Source of the DNA: Cladocopium goreaui
Taxonomy: Eukaryota > Sar > Dinophyceae > Suessiales > Symbiodiniaceae
Direction: 5' to 3'
Length of the DNA: 64,000 bases
Assembly (NCBI GenBank): GCA_947184155.2
Contig: CAMXCT020001684.1
Span: 1 to 64,000 of the forward strand
Positions 12,111-22,405 of this stretch are shown here, one piece after another. The notes below the pieces were generated by a model that was given only the letters and a program-made list of their open reading frames with translations, was not told the DNA's origin and searched no databases. How positions within the stretch are numbered: the first letter of the stretch is position 1; each line of letters opens with the position of its first letter. Made by a program: the position numbers and the translations under genes.

Positions 12111-15100
12111 TGTCAGTGGGATGTGGAAGCACTTGCCGGCTCATAAGCATGAGGATATGCCTTGTTCATTTCTCCTTTTTGTGGTTGCCTTCTTTTGGCA
12201 GAAAAATTGTTGAAGTGCTGGCGGGTGGTTGCGAAGTCGTAGATCCACTCCAATTAATGGAGCTAGTGATGGCCATGGTAAAGCTTTGTTTGGCTTTTTC
12301 TCCAGTGGTTTGCATTTCATTGTCTTGGTTGGTTCACCTTCTGCCTTGTAAACTTTCAAAAGTTCTTCGCACTCATGGCAAAACAACTAGAAATCCTCTT
12401 AACCTTCGCATGTACCGTGGCAGAGCTTCCATTTGCCGTGGCCTACGGGTAGTGGCTTTCTGCGCGACCATAGTGAGTCCAAGCAGTCCAAGCATACATT
12501 TTAGTTTGCGCTATGGAAATTTGCAGTCAGGACAGTTGAATTATTCGAGCCCTGGACCAGGCAGGCTCGTGCATGAACCTAATTCGAGAGTTTTGCATCA
12601 CTCAATTGATGAAGTGTTCCACTCCTGCTTTCATGTTTGGGCCCTTGGAGTGCAGTTCTCTTTGTCTCAACTTTTCTATCCTTGCCTTGGGTATCCTGGA
12701 GAGGGTCCTCTTGGTCTTGTGTCTCTCAACATCACTTCTCTAGTTAAGAATCTTTCCTTTGTCGTCGGGATCTCTGATTTCTGTCCGTCACCTGTTCATG
12801 TTGTTGCTTTACAGGAAACCCGAATCCCCCCTGACAAATCTGATTTCATTTCAGGGCATTTGTCACGACACGGATGGCACATTGTTTTTGGACATCAGCC
12901 AGAAATCAAGCCTACAATAGGCAAAAAGAATGGCTTCCGTCAGACGCATGGTGGGACAGCTTTTTTGATCAAGTCCGATATCCAATGTCAAAAAATTGAC
13001 ATTCCAGAACCGTGGTCCCACGTGTCTGCATCAACGACCATTTTATGGGTTAATTGCGCAACCACTGGGGCAAACCAGAGATGCTCTTCAGGCATCTACA
13101 TAGTCAATTCTTACCTTCCTACTGGCCGCCAAAACAAAGAAGAAAGGGAGAGGGTTGCTGAGGGTATCCTTTCCTTTCTGTCAACTTTGGAACCGCACCC
13201 TGTTTTTTGGGCGGGGGATTTCCAAGAACTCCCCGAAGAGAACCGGGCGATTATCCACGGAATGTTGGCCAATTTATGGTTTGATGCATATGCCCTTGTA
13301 AGTTCCACTAAGTCATCGGAATGTGAAGCTACGTTTTCAACTTTGGGATGGAAAGATTTTGGTGTCAAACCAGGACAAACACGCATTGACCATTTCCTTT
13401 GCAATTATTCGGCCATGAGCATGGTGGGTGATTGTGTGGTTATTAAGGGGTCCCCCTTCAAAGGACACCGCCCTGTGTTTCTGACGATCCGGCCGGAAGT
13501 GATACATGAACCTTATTACGTAGTTACCCCCCATGATCAATGGGAATTGCCCCCCAAACCAAGAAATGACTCCGAATGGGACATCAGGGAGGCTTCACGT
13601 CGTCCAATTTTAGATAAGTATGTTCCCGAATTAATCCAAGCATCTTCAACTGGTGATGCTGAGCAGGTATGGTCGGTTGCTTGTCAAATTGCGTCTGATA
13701 TGTTGGATTCCCTTGCTTCTACGAAAACTAGACACACCAGGGGCACCATTCCCAAATTCAAACTGTTTTCCTCAGTTTCAAAAAATCCCACAACATGGCT
13801 TACCAAGACACTAGCCAGAATTACAGAGATTGAATCCATCATGTCCGGAAGTATTTACAGTTGCCACAGTAGCAATGGTTCAAGGGGCGTTCCACTATCC
13901 CAACCAAAGATTCTGGAAATAACCAATTTGGAAAAGAAAGTACAATGTTGGTTCAACAAGTTTTGCCCCGACTTCCATTTTCGTTGTTTTCCAGTTCATG
14001 ATTTTCCGCATGTCGCTTCCGAAGCCAGAAATAAGATTCAAGAAACCCAGGCTCATGAAGAGGAAAAACGGCGAATTTTCGCCGTGAAACAATGGAAAAA
14101 GAAAATCCAGATATCCAGCCAGACTGACAAGAAATTCGTCTTCTCATGGCTTAAAGGGAAGCATGCTGGCCCCCCAAAGTGTTTTTTGAAAGAGGATAAC
14201 GAACTCACGGCTTCCCCAAATGAAATGCTGGATATGCTTAGCGACCACATGGAAGATATATACAACGAACACGCGGGGGTCGATCCCCAGAATATGTTGA
14301 ATAGTGCTTTACGCACATATTCTGGTGCCATTGATCAACTTCATCACCCTGCAAATATCCCAGATATTGATCATCATGATGTTTTTAAGCTGTTTCAGAG
14401 AAAAAGTGAATGTAAGGCCGGCGGATTCGATGGGTGGAAAACTAAGGAACTCCAGGCATTACCCCCATGTGGTTGGGTTGGGTTTACTTTTGTCATGCGA
14501 CTTGCTGAAGCCTATGGAGTTTGGCCTAAGGTTTTAAGGATGGTTGCTGTCACCGCTATTTCCAAAGGAGCACCCATTTCCTCCCCCCAAAATGTGCGAG
14601 CAATCGGGGTATCTTCTGCCATTTATGGAATTTGGAGTTCGTTGAGGTTCCGACAACTTGCCCCATGGATGGCACAAGTTTTCCCCAACAACTTATTAGG
14701 AGGAATTCCGAATAGGCAGGCCTTCGAATCTGAATTGTCATTATCATTGGACTTCCACGAAAATAATTTCCGGGATGACCCCATTGCAGTCTTTATTGAT
14801 CGAACCAAATGCGTTGACCTTATTTTACCAGAATTAGCCATGGGTTTGGCCTCTTCTCTGGGTATCCCTGACCAAATCTTTCGGGCCACCCTCGCATTTT
14901 ATCACCACCAGGTAAAAATCTTCAAACTTGGGAATGCCTATGGTAGAAAAGTAATGGGAACAAATGCTGCTGTGCAAGGCTGTTCTATGAGCATCATTAT
15001 GGTCAATTCAATGTATGCAATCCTTTCAGCGCATCTTCAGCGATTGTACCCCAAAGTTTCATCAGCATGCTTTATTGATGATGTGAAAATTTGGGCTAGG

Positions 15101-17617
15101 GGTTTGTTTTCCTTCGATCTTGAAAAGGCATTCAATGAACTTGTTGCTTATGACACCGCAGTAGGACAAAAAGTAAACTTCGATAAAACATTCTTGCTAG
15201 CCAGAAAAACAAAGAAAGCAGAAGAATTCTTGCGGCGTGTCCGGGTCAAAGTATCAAGGAAGACAGTTGCGAAATCACTTGGGTTTACCCACCGTGTTGA
15301 CCGATTAAAATCCGCAGCATTCCAAAATTCTCGGGTAGAATCAGCTTTTCGTTCCCTGAAGAAACTGTCTTGTTTACCATGTAATGAACATGACATGACG
15401 GGGTTCATCCATTCTGTTGCCCATTCTAAGTGGTTGCACGGTGTTGAATGCCAATTACCAAACAATACGAAGCTTGACAAATTGAGAAAGGCAGTGGTTA
15501 AGGCGTTGTCAAAAGGCTTAAAAACCAATAGGTCCCCTTATCTTATTTTGGCCACTGGTCATGACCCTTTTGTTGATCCTGAAGCTGCCGCTTTCAAACG
15601 AATTTTATCTAGACTAAGGGACCTGGCCTTTAAGGATCCCGCAGCTGCTGCTCGGCTCGTGAGCAGCGCCAAAGAGAAACGTCAGACCTGCTCAGCAAAT
15701 TCCAATGGAGCGGCCAATGTTCTGGCTGTCGTCTTCAGCCGGCTCAAGTGGTCGTCCCGTGAAGACGAAAGCATGACGTTTTCCCGGCCAGGTGACACCC
15801 CGATTGATTTACTCTACGGATCAAAAAAGAATTTTCACGAGGAACTTGCAAGATCAGTTCGTGTAATGTTGTTGGCCCGTGTCCCAGCTAGGCACGACTG
15901 GCAAGGCGAACTTGATCTCCACATCGATATAGCCAAAACACGCATTCTCGAAGACGCTTCTTTGGCGTCTTTTTCTGACAGACAACTTGCGCAGGATGCA
16001 ATTCAATTCTTGCCAAAGAATCATGCCTACACGAAGTCCCTACTGCGGGCCCTGAGGACTGGCAGTGTTCTTACTAGAGCACGATGCAAAGCCGCAGGGA
16101 TTACTACGGATGATAAGTGTCATGGTTGCGACCAAAGAGAAGACCACCTTCATTTATTCAAATCGTGTGGTCTCTACGAAAGGAATCGACCTTCAAGTTT
16201 CTTCCATGACACAACGTGGTGTACAGGCATTTTCCCAGAAGGTGAACTAATCACCCAGTGGCGGCAGGAAGTTGTCTCTAGGCCCGTTCTTCCCATGGAG
16301 GATTTTCAAGCTTTTGAGCCTGAAAGTCCAATTTTTGTTGATGGCTCTTGTTTTCATCACTCTTGGGCACCTATGAGATCTGCTGCAGCAGCCGTTGTTT
16401 CGAAGTGTGGATGCTCAAAAGCTTATCTCCTACCAGGCCTTGATCAAACAAGCCAACGGGCTGAGATATTTGCAGTCATCGCAGCTTTGTGGCACTGCGC
16501 CGGAAATATCACAATTTATTCCGATTGTGCAAATGTGGTCAACATTGTCAATTTCTTACGACGCTGTGGCTTCTCAAATAAATGTATCACCAATCTTGAC
16601 AATCGGGATCTGTGGGTTTTGTTCAATTTTGTGGCCAACAAGCGAAGCCAGCCTTTCGCGATGTATAAAGTAAAAGCCCACTGTGGTAAACACGACCTTT
16701 GTCAAGATCCTTTTCTCACCGAAGGTAATTCTTGTGCTGACAAGTTAGCAAAAGATACTGCCTGGGCTTTCCTCGAAGCCCGCCAACAAACGGCCTGCGA
16801 AGAACTTGCATTGGCCATGTCATTGCAGGCCCATTTGGTCCATACGTTGGCCACACGTAGTTCGCTCTTCAAAATGTTACCAGCGGAGATACCAGCGGGG
16901 CAAGATTTTTTTCCCCATTACAAGGTGTTGACTTCATCATTTGTATGCTCCTGCGCCCCCAAAACTCGGATTTTTTCTAAGGGCTCTGTTTGTTCTGGGA
17001 CGTGTCGCCCACTGGTAATCCGTGCCGGTGATGCCGAAAACATGTTCATCTCTTGTGTTAAACGAGGCGAACCAATTAGTCCTTTTATCAGAACTAGAGT
17101 ATCTTCTCACCATAACAGGTATATCGCCATCGCTTATCCCCAAGAAATGTGGCAGCCATTAGTCACAAGTCCAGATCCTGCATTTTTGGCTGCCGGACCC
17201 ATGCGGCTTAGCCCCAGCGCAGCTGGCGCTATTTGTGAATTTTTCTCCCAATCGGCATGGGTCGTTGGATCGCATAGATCCATCCATAGAACGTCGTGGG
17301 TTGAAATCATGGCAGATTTTGTTTTCCAGTTTGGATACTTTCCGGGTTTCATAAATCAATCCATGACTTTGAAAGTGCTTGTCCAAAGGTTCAAGCGAGC
17401 TGCCATGCGACTGTTCCAATCCCACCAGCTGTCCATTAATGCCCTGAGATCTACACATTTGTTGAGTTTTGGATTTTGCCACGTAGCTTCCCTGCACATT
17501 TCTCGTTCATTCCATTTTCCGGATCATATCTTCGCTTTCTTGATGGGGTGTGCCTCCAGATTTGCTGCAAAAAATAATCCGCTCAATTTTGTGCCACCTT
17601 TACATGAGTTCTTTTGA
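12110..17617 (+). CDS. LINE ORF2: APE endonuclease, reverse transcriptase, RNase H (1835 aa)
   Basis: After ~195 residues of unassigned N-terminus come APE-type endonuclease motifs: 'LVSLN' (N207), 'LQET' (E236), 'HGGTAF' (H280), 'NSYLP' (N333), 'AGDFQ' (D370) and 'RIDHF' (D427), ending in 'KGHRP' (H453). The usual GDFN is GDFQ, and the usual SDH is KGH with Gly452 in place of Asp. The RT carries motif A 'IDRTKCVD' (D897), motif B 'QGCSM' (Q956) and motif C 'FIDD' (D990-D991). A Cys/His finger follows (C1337, C1340, H1346/H1348, C1353). RNase H has all four acids: D1411 in 'VDGS', E1452, D1472 in 'YSDC' and D1544. The ~280-residue C-terminus has a Cys-rich patch and no known domain. The frame is intact throughout. 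The start is the ATG overlapping the ORF1 stop. Confidence 0.95.
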   Translation: MSVGCGSTCRLISMRICLVHFSFLWLPSFGRKIVEVLAGGCEVVDPLQLMELVMAMVKLCLAFSPVVCISLSWLVHLLPCKLSKVLRTHGKTTRNPLNLRMYRGRASICRGLRVVAFCATIVSPSSPSIHFSLRYGNLQSGQLNYSSPGPGRLVHEPNSRVLHHSIDEVFHSCFHVWALGVQFSLSQLFYPCLGYPGEGPLGLVSLNITSLVKNLSFVVGISDFCPSPVHVVALQETRIPPDKSDFISGHLSRHGWHIVFGHQPEIKPTIGKKNGFRQTHGGTAFLIKSDIQCQKIDIPEPWSHVSASTTILWVNCATTGANQRCSSGIYIVNSYLPTGRQNKEERERVAEGILSFLSTLEPHPVFWAGDFQELPEENRAIIHGMLANLWFDAYALVSSTKSSECEATFSTLGWKDFGVKPGQTRIDHFLCNYSAMSMVGDCVVIKGSPFKGHRPVFLTIRPEVIHEPYYVVTPHDQWELPPKPRNDSEWDIREASRRPILDKYVPELIQASSTGDAEQVWSVACQIASDMLDSLASTKTRHTRGTIPKFKLFSSVSKNPTTWLTKTLARITEIESIMSGSIYSCHSSNGSRGVPLSQPKILEITNLEKKVQCWFNKFCPDFHFRCFPVHDFPHVASEARNKIQETQAHEEEKRRIFAVKQWKKKIQISSQTDKKFVFSWLKGKHAGPPKCFLKEDNELTASPNEMLDMLSDHMEDIYNEHAGVDPQNMLNSALRTYSGAIDQLHHPANIPDIDHHDVFKLFQRKSECKAGGFDGWKTKELQALPPCGWVGFTFVMRLAEAYGVWPKVLRMVAVTAISKGAPISSPQNVRAIGVSSAIYGIWSSLRFRQLAPWMAQVFPNNLLGGIPNRQAFESELSLSLDFHENNFRDDPIAVFIDRTKCVDLILPELAMGLASSLGIPDQIFRATLAFYHHQVKIFKLGNAYGRKVMGTNAAVQGCSMSIIMVNSMYAILSAHLQRLYPKVSSACFIDDVKIWARGLFSFDLEKAFNELVAYDTAVGQKVNFDKTFLLARKTKKAEEFLRRVRVKVSRKTVAKSLGFTHRVDRLKSAAFQNSRVESAFRSLKKLSCLPCNEHDMTGFIHSVAHSKWLHGVECQLPNNTKLDKLRKAVVKALSKGLKTNRSPYLILATGHDPFVDPEAAAFKRILSRLRDLAFKDPAAAARLVSSAKEKRQTCSANSNGAANVLAVVFSRLKWSSREDESMTFSRPGDTPIDLLYGSKKNFHEELARSVRVMLLARVPARHDWQGELDLHIDIAKTRILEDASLASFSDRQLAQDAIQFLPKNHAYTKSLLRALRTGSVLTRARCKAAGITTDDKCHGCDQREDHLHLFKSCGLYERNRPSSFFHDTTWCTGIFPEGELITQWRQEVVSRPVLPMEDFQAFEPESPIFVDGSCFHHSWAPMRSAAAAVVSKCGCSKAYLLPGLDQTSQRAEIFAVIAALWHCAGNITIYSDCANVVNIVNFLRRCGFSNKCITNLDNRDLWVLFNFVANKRSQPFAMYKVKAHCGKHDLCQDPFLTEGNSCADKLAKDTAWAFLEARQQTACEELALAMSLQAHLVHTLATRSSLFKMLPAEIPAGQDFFPHYKVLTSSFVCSCAPKTRIFSKGSVCSGTCRPLVIRAGDAENMFISCVKRGEPISPFIRTRVSSHHNRYIAIAYPQEMWQPLVTSPDPAFLAAGPMRLSPSAAGAICEFFSQSAWVVGSHRSIHRTSWVEIMADFVFQFGYFPGFINQSMTLKVLVQRFKRAAMRLFQSHQLSINALRSTHLLSFGFCHVASLHISRSFHFPDHIFAFLMGCASRFAAKNNPLNFVPPLHEFF

Positions 17618-17715
17618 TTGAGTGATGCTTGCATTCAAATTAAATGGCATTCGCCTACGCCGTCTTCGCCCAGTTTCTTAGCTTGGAGGTGGCTGCGTTG
17701 TTGGAGAAAAAAAAA
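17618..17715 (+). other. LINE 3' UTR and poly-A tail
   Basis: About 90 bases after the ORF2 stop lead to 'ggag' followed by nine A's (17707-17715), directly adjoining the right target-site duplication. No canonical AATAAA is present. The short tail may be the reverse-transcription recognition end. Confidence 0.85.
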
Positions 17716-17734
17716 GTATATATTACATTGTACA
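17716..17734. repeat. Right target-site duplication of the LINE
   Basis: This is an identical copy of the 19-mer at 10331-10349. It abuts the poly-A tail directly, without filler bases. Confidence 0.95.
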
Positions 17735-17953
17735 TACTTTGGAAATATCGTTCCTCTCTAACAGGACACACTAAGACATAGAGGAATAGCACCATCAATC
17801 AGGTACAGAGATACCAAAATAAGTTGAACAGACAGATTTTCTTTCACCAACTGAAACCAGACAACTCAAATTTACAATCTACAAGTTGCTTGGCCTGCTG
17901 CGATCCAAAAAGAGTAGCTAAATCAGAGACTTCATGAACCCTTTTGGAAACAT

Positions 17954-18951
17954 GCTATTTCGAAACGCTATTTCAAAACGCTAGAAAAACGCTAGAAAAA
18001 CACTAAAACTCGAGGTTTTAGCGTTTTTCTAGCGTTTTTGGAGCAAATAACCTAGGACCCCGAGAAAAACGCTATTTCGAAACGCTAGAAAACGCTAGAA
18101 AAACACTAAAACTCGAGGTTTTAGCGGTTTTCTAGCGTTTTTGGAGCAAATTACCTTAGCAGCCCGAAAAACGAACAACGCTAAAAAAACGCAAAAAAAA
18201 CACTAAAACTCGAGGTTTTAGCGTTTTTCTAGCGTTTTTGGAGCAAATTACCTCAGGAGCCCGAAAAACGCTAGAAAAACGCTAAAAAAACGCTAAAAAA
18301 ACACTAAAACTCGAGGCTTTAGCGTTTTTCTAGCGTTTTTGGAGCAAATAACCTAGGACCCCGAGAAAACGCTAGAAAAACGCTAAAAAAACACTAAAAC
18401 TCGAGGTTTTAGCATTTTTCTAGCGTTTTTGGAGCAAATTTACCTTAGGAACCCGAAAAACGCTAGAAAAACGCTAAAACTTCGAGTTTTAGTGTTTTTT
18501 AAGCGTTTTTTTAGTGTTTTTCTAGCGTTTTTCGGGCTCCTAAGGTAATTTGCTCCAAAAACGCTAGAAAAACGCTAAAACCTCGAGTTTTAGTGTTTTT
18601 TTAGCGTTTTTTTTTAGCGTTGTTCGTTTTTCGGGCTGCTAAGGTAATTTGCTCCAAAAACGCTAGAAAAACGCTAAAACCTCGAGTTTTAGTGTTTTTC
18701 TAGCGTTTTTCTAGCGTTTTTCGGGCTCCTGAGGTAATTTGCTCCAAAAACGCTAGAAAAACGCTAAAACCTCGAGTTTTAGTGTTTTTTTAGCGTTTTT
18801 TCTAGCGTTTCGAAATAGCGTTTTTCTCGGGGTCCTAGGTTATTTGCTCCAAAAACGCTAGAAAAACGCTAAAACCTCGAGTTTTAGTGTTTTTCTAGCG
18901 TTTTTCTAGCGTTTTTCTAGCGTTTCGAAATAGCGTTTCGAAATAGCGTTT
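17954..18951. repeat. ~1-kb inverted repeat built of hairpin-forming ~100-bp units
   Basis: The left arm (17954 to ~18483) has about five units. Each unit has 'cgctagaaaaacactaaaac' then 'ctcgag' then the complementary 'gttttagcgtttttctagcg', followed by a 'ggagcaaat..acct..gg..cccg' linker. From ~18484 the same units continue in reverse orientation to ~18951. The outer ends match too ('gctatttcgaaacgc' and its complement). Each unit is therefore a palindrome inside a larger palindrome. The linker variants are not in strict mirror order between the arms, so the structure grew by more than one inversion. Nothing is encoded. A stray monomer lies near 19697-19735. Confidence 0.92.
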
Positions 18952-21900
18952 GCGTGGGCTTTTCGAATCGTGATGCTGTTTGTTCAGGCGGCATTCGGCT
19001 TTTCTGAAATTCTCACAATCACGAACCAATCCTTTTGGTTTCACAGTGGTTCCTGTTCCTTGTTATTGATGATGCATCCAAGTTGCACATCAGTCAGAAA
19101 CAGAGTCAGTACCATCATGATTGGTTGACCAGCCCAGCAATTGTTTCATCCAGTAGCAGTTCAGTAGTGGCAATGCAGCAATGACTCAAGTTCAGTAACA
19201 GAACACCTTTCATTCTAAATATCCTAACTAAGAGTTACAGATTCTAAAGTTGTCACATTTTCTAAAACATTTGGGATACAGTCTAGAGTCTAGAGTCTAG
19301 AGGGTTCCAGATATCGAACAACATAGATATTGAAGCTTGGCTAAGCAGACGAATAGTATTTACTGACCATCCTTTCTTGACTTAAACTTAAACTCACGCA
19401 TTGTCATACATTCCAACAGTGCCCCTTGCCTGAACTGTGAACTTAGAAATCTATATTTTCCTTTCAATATTGAAGTACTTTCTATGATGGGTTCCAGTAT
19501 GAGTAGGGTAGTTCCAATATTTGTCAGAACCCACACCCAAAGATTGACAAGAAGTTTTCTTTCAGCGTTCCCCAAGCAACTTGCCTCTGCTTGTGAGCAA
19601 AACGGTGGACACAACACAAGGAACTGAGCAAACCAAACCGCAATCACCTTGAATCTGTGGACAAAAGAATGGAAAGCCAAAACATTAACAAAATAAACGC
19701 TAATCAGAAACGCTAGAGAAATACTAAATAATCACTAAAAAATAAATTTTGATACCCAACAGTGTTTCCCACTTCTGGGAGTCTTAACCTTAAAAGAAAC
19801 AAGACACTGGACGCTGATGTCGTAGTTCCAGTGCTGAAGTTGGGACTTGTCTTCTTTACCTGACACTCCATGCCATTGCGGCATGTGTCTGCCATCATTC
19901 TCCAGCGTGCACCCAATATTTGGCATTATTTGCTGTCATTTGCTGGCCCATCGTGACCCATACGTATAAGAGTGGGTCACGGGTATTGTCTCGTTGCTGG
20001 CCGGCTAACTTCTGAAAAAAAAATCGGGTCAAGCTTTACAAACGCACAACCAGTTTTCATGGCCGCGCCTGTGTACAGGAAAGCACGCTCAAATAGCCAA
20101 GGACATTCTGGTGGGCAATGGTACACAGGCAAAAGCGGCACCTGGACAAACAAAAATGGTCAATGTATGGTCAATGTGTTGTATTCAACCTGAAATAACC
20201 TGAACCACTCCCAAGAATCGCAAACCAATTCTCAGCAATGCAGATTTGGATCCAATTGAAGATCATTGTGAGTTTCGCCGCAGCATGCCCAATGTTTCAC
20301 TTTAGTAGGAAACATTGCAGAGAAAAAAGGCACCCAACAGGTGGGTTGTCCAACAAACCTCGAGATGCTTTGAGCCTTCTCGGGCGGATCCTCTTTGGCA
20401 TCTGAGCACTCAGGAAGGAAAATCTCCTGCACTTTGCCAAGGCTTCTGTGCGTGTGCCTTCCAGTTATAGAATCTGTCGATGGAATCCTTGCACCTCTGA
20501 AATGCTGAACCCCGAAAACGAAATGAGAGAGCGCATGCCTGCAGTGACAGCAAGCTTTCGATTGTAGCGGTGGTGGTTGGAAGCTTTTTATATGCTACAC
20601 AATTTCTTGTTCAGTGGTGTTACATAGAAACAAGCAAGAGGTTGCTCTGGTCGGCGATTTCAACCCATCCCATGTTCCCCAAGTGAAAGACATAATGAAT
20701 ATGTTTATGAATGAAAAAATAGGCCACCAACCAATCACCTCTGCATCCAGCCACCATGGTGACCCAACAGCACCCGCTCCAGCTCGTTGATCACGGAAAC
20801 GGCTTCAGCACCACTCACCCAGCAACGGAGGACGACGAAAGGTCCCATGACCTGGCACAAGCTGGGGGCCCATTGACAACCGGAGCCACTAATATCCATT
20901 AACATCATTTAACATCCACTCACATCAATTGACCCGCCCCAAAATCATAGAAAATGGCTGAAAATGGCTGATGGTTTGGAGGTGCATAGTTTCAATCTCT
21001 CTGGAGAAAAAAGCCGTTTGTGCTAAGGGGATCTTCATCCCAAAGAGGAAAATATTGTTGAAACCTCCTACAAAAATTAAGGCTTTGGGCACTGCAATTC
21101 TCATGTTCTCATGGCTAAAGTTGGATACCCCATTGATGGCAGGAGACGATTTTAGGATGAGGGTGATGAGCTTTTCTGGCAGAAAACTCACCCAATGAAG
21201 CTGGAAGGCAGCACGATTTACCCATAAATACCTGGGTTTCATGACGCACAACCCCCCGAAAATCATCCAAAGTCAATAACAGTCTTCCGATTTTTAACAG
21301 TGATTTAAGTGGATCTTAAGCTGTGTCACAGTTCCGATCCGCCGGTCGAAACACACTTTTTGGATCTTTTTGGAGCGTGCCATGTGCCAGTTTCATCTGA
21401 CTGTATTACACAAACTCCGAGTCCAATGGGGGCAGTGAGGCATCTTTTCATGAATTCACTCACCAGTGGACCTAAGCTTTAAACATAATGAAGGGTGGCC
21501 ATGGATCTTGGTTCTTGGCCTGATACGTTCGCTTCAAAATGTCTTCTTGGCTTCGAAGGCGCATGTGATTTCAAAACATTTCCAATATTTTCCAATATAC
21601 GTTGAGCCTGCTGGGCCCTGCAATTTGGCTGACCTTCCTCCCTGTGGGGGTGCGGCGCCCGTTTTTCACCACTTATCAACACACCTCCAAATTAAATATA
21701 TACTTTCAAAGTCCCGCCGAATCTGAAGCCAAGTTCTGCAGACTGCCCGACATGGCCACGATGACATTGTGGCACATACACGGCAAGACTAGCTGTAGTC
21801 TTAGAGCCGTGAGTCGGTCGCAGTGGCAACCGGATGACAGACCACTAGACAAGCAAGGACGAACGTACAAAAACATCATCGTGCTACGGCTGGTTTCAAA

Positions 21901-22400
21901 TCAGTTTCAACTTGCTTCATCTGGATGGCTTCCTGCAGTCTTGAAACAGAAATTTCGCTTGGAGGACCGAGAGATTTCTGCAGAGTATATTCATACATAT
22001 TGATAAGCAAATAACTACATACCTTGTATGAAGTCCACGAGATTGCTCTCCTCTCTCTTGTACTTGAGAATGTCGGACACTAGGCCCTCGAGCCCTCCAA
22101 GCAAAGATAGTCTACACCTATCTAAATCTAGGACAACACAAACATCAGCTTTTGCTGCGCGCTGTGCTCTCCACGACTCCCTGAGAAAAACCTGTCTTCA
22201 ACAAAGAAAATCATAATTAATCATTAATAAGATTTAGTATGATTTGATGATAATAAGTTATAAGCAAACATCCACACACGTCAAAATGTTGTAATCTCAT
22301 CATCTCATCAAAGAAACTCACAATAAAACAGGTAAAGAGGGCACGATGATGTCCTTCTGGAAAAACCAAAATGCCCAATCGACTAATCGGTGTGGAAAAG
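18952..22400. other. Unassigned stretch
   Basis: Several minus-strand frames of 65-113 codons (for example 19360-19680 and 20925-21266) have no recognisable family and no clear splice context. The region contains isolated simple repeats and a possible endonuclease remnant listed separately. Short exons could be missed because the introns use non-GT donors. Confidence 0.4.
20641..20790 (+). pseudogene. Possible remnant of a LINE endonuclease (GDFN motif)
   Basis: The plus frame starting at 20641 reads 'VALVGDFNPSHVPQVKD' and runs about 50 residues to a stop at ~20788. GDFN in a hydrophobic context is the hallmark of APE-type LINE endonucleases, but no other endonuclease motif is seen nearby. 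A short decayed fragment is the most I can claim; chance similarity is possible. Confidence 0.25.
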
Positions 22401-22405
22401 GACAT

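Larger units (their letters stand above)
10350..17715 (+). mobile_element. Full-length non-LTR retrotransposon (LINE), apparently intact
   Basis: A 7366-bp element is flanked by a perfect 19-bp duplication and ends in nine A's (17707-17715), the signature of target-primed reverse transcription. It carries a 75-bp GC-rich 5' leader, a 561-codon ORF1, a 1835-codon ORF2 with endonuclease, reverse transcriptase and RNase H, and a ~100-bp 3' UTR. Both ORFs are unbroken and the duplication has no mismatch, so I infer a recent insertion that could still be autonomous. Which LINE clade it belongs to cannot be settled without a phylogeny. The combination of APE endonuclease, RT, a CCHC-like finger and RNase H resembles the I/R1/plant-L1 type of organisation. 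Confidence 0.95.

Noticed and set aside
20925..21266. 113-codon minus ORF
   Set aside because: A plus-strand frame covers the same interval and neither resembles a known protein.
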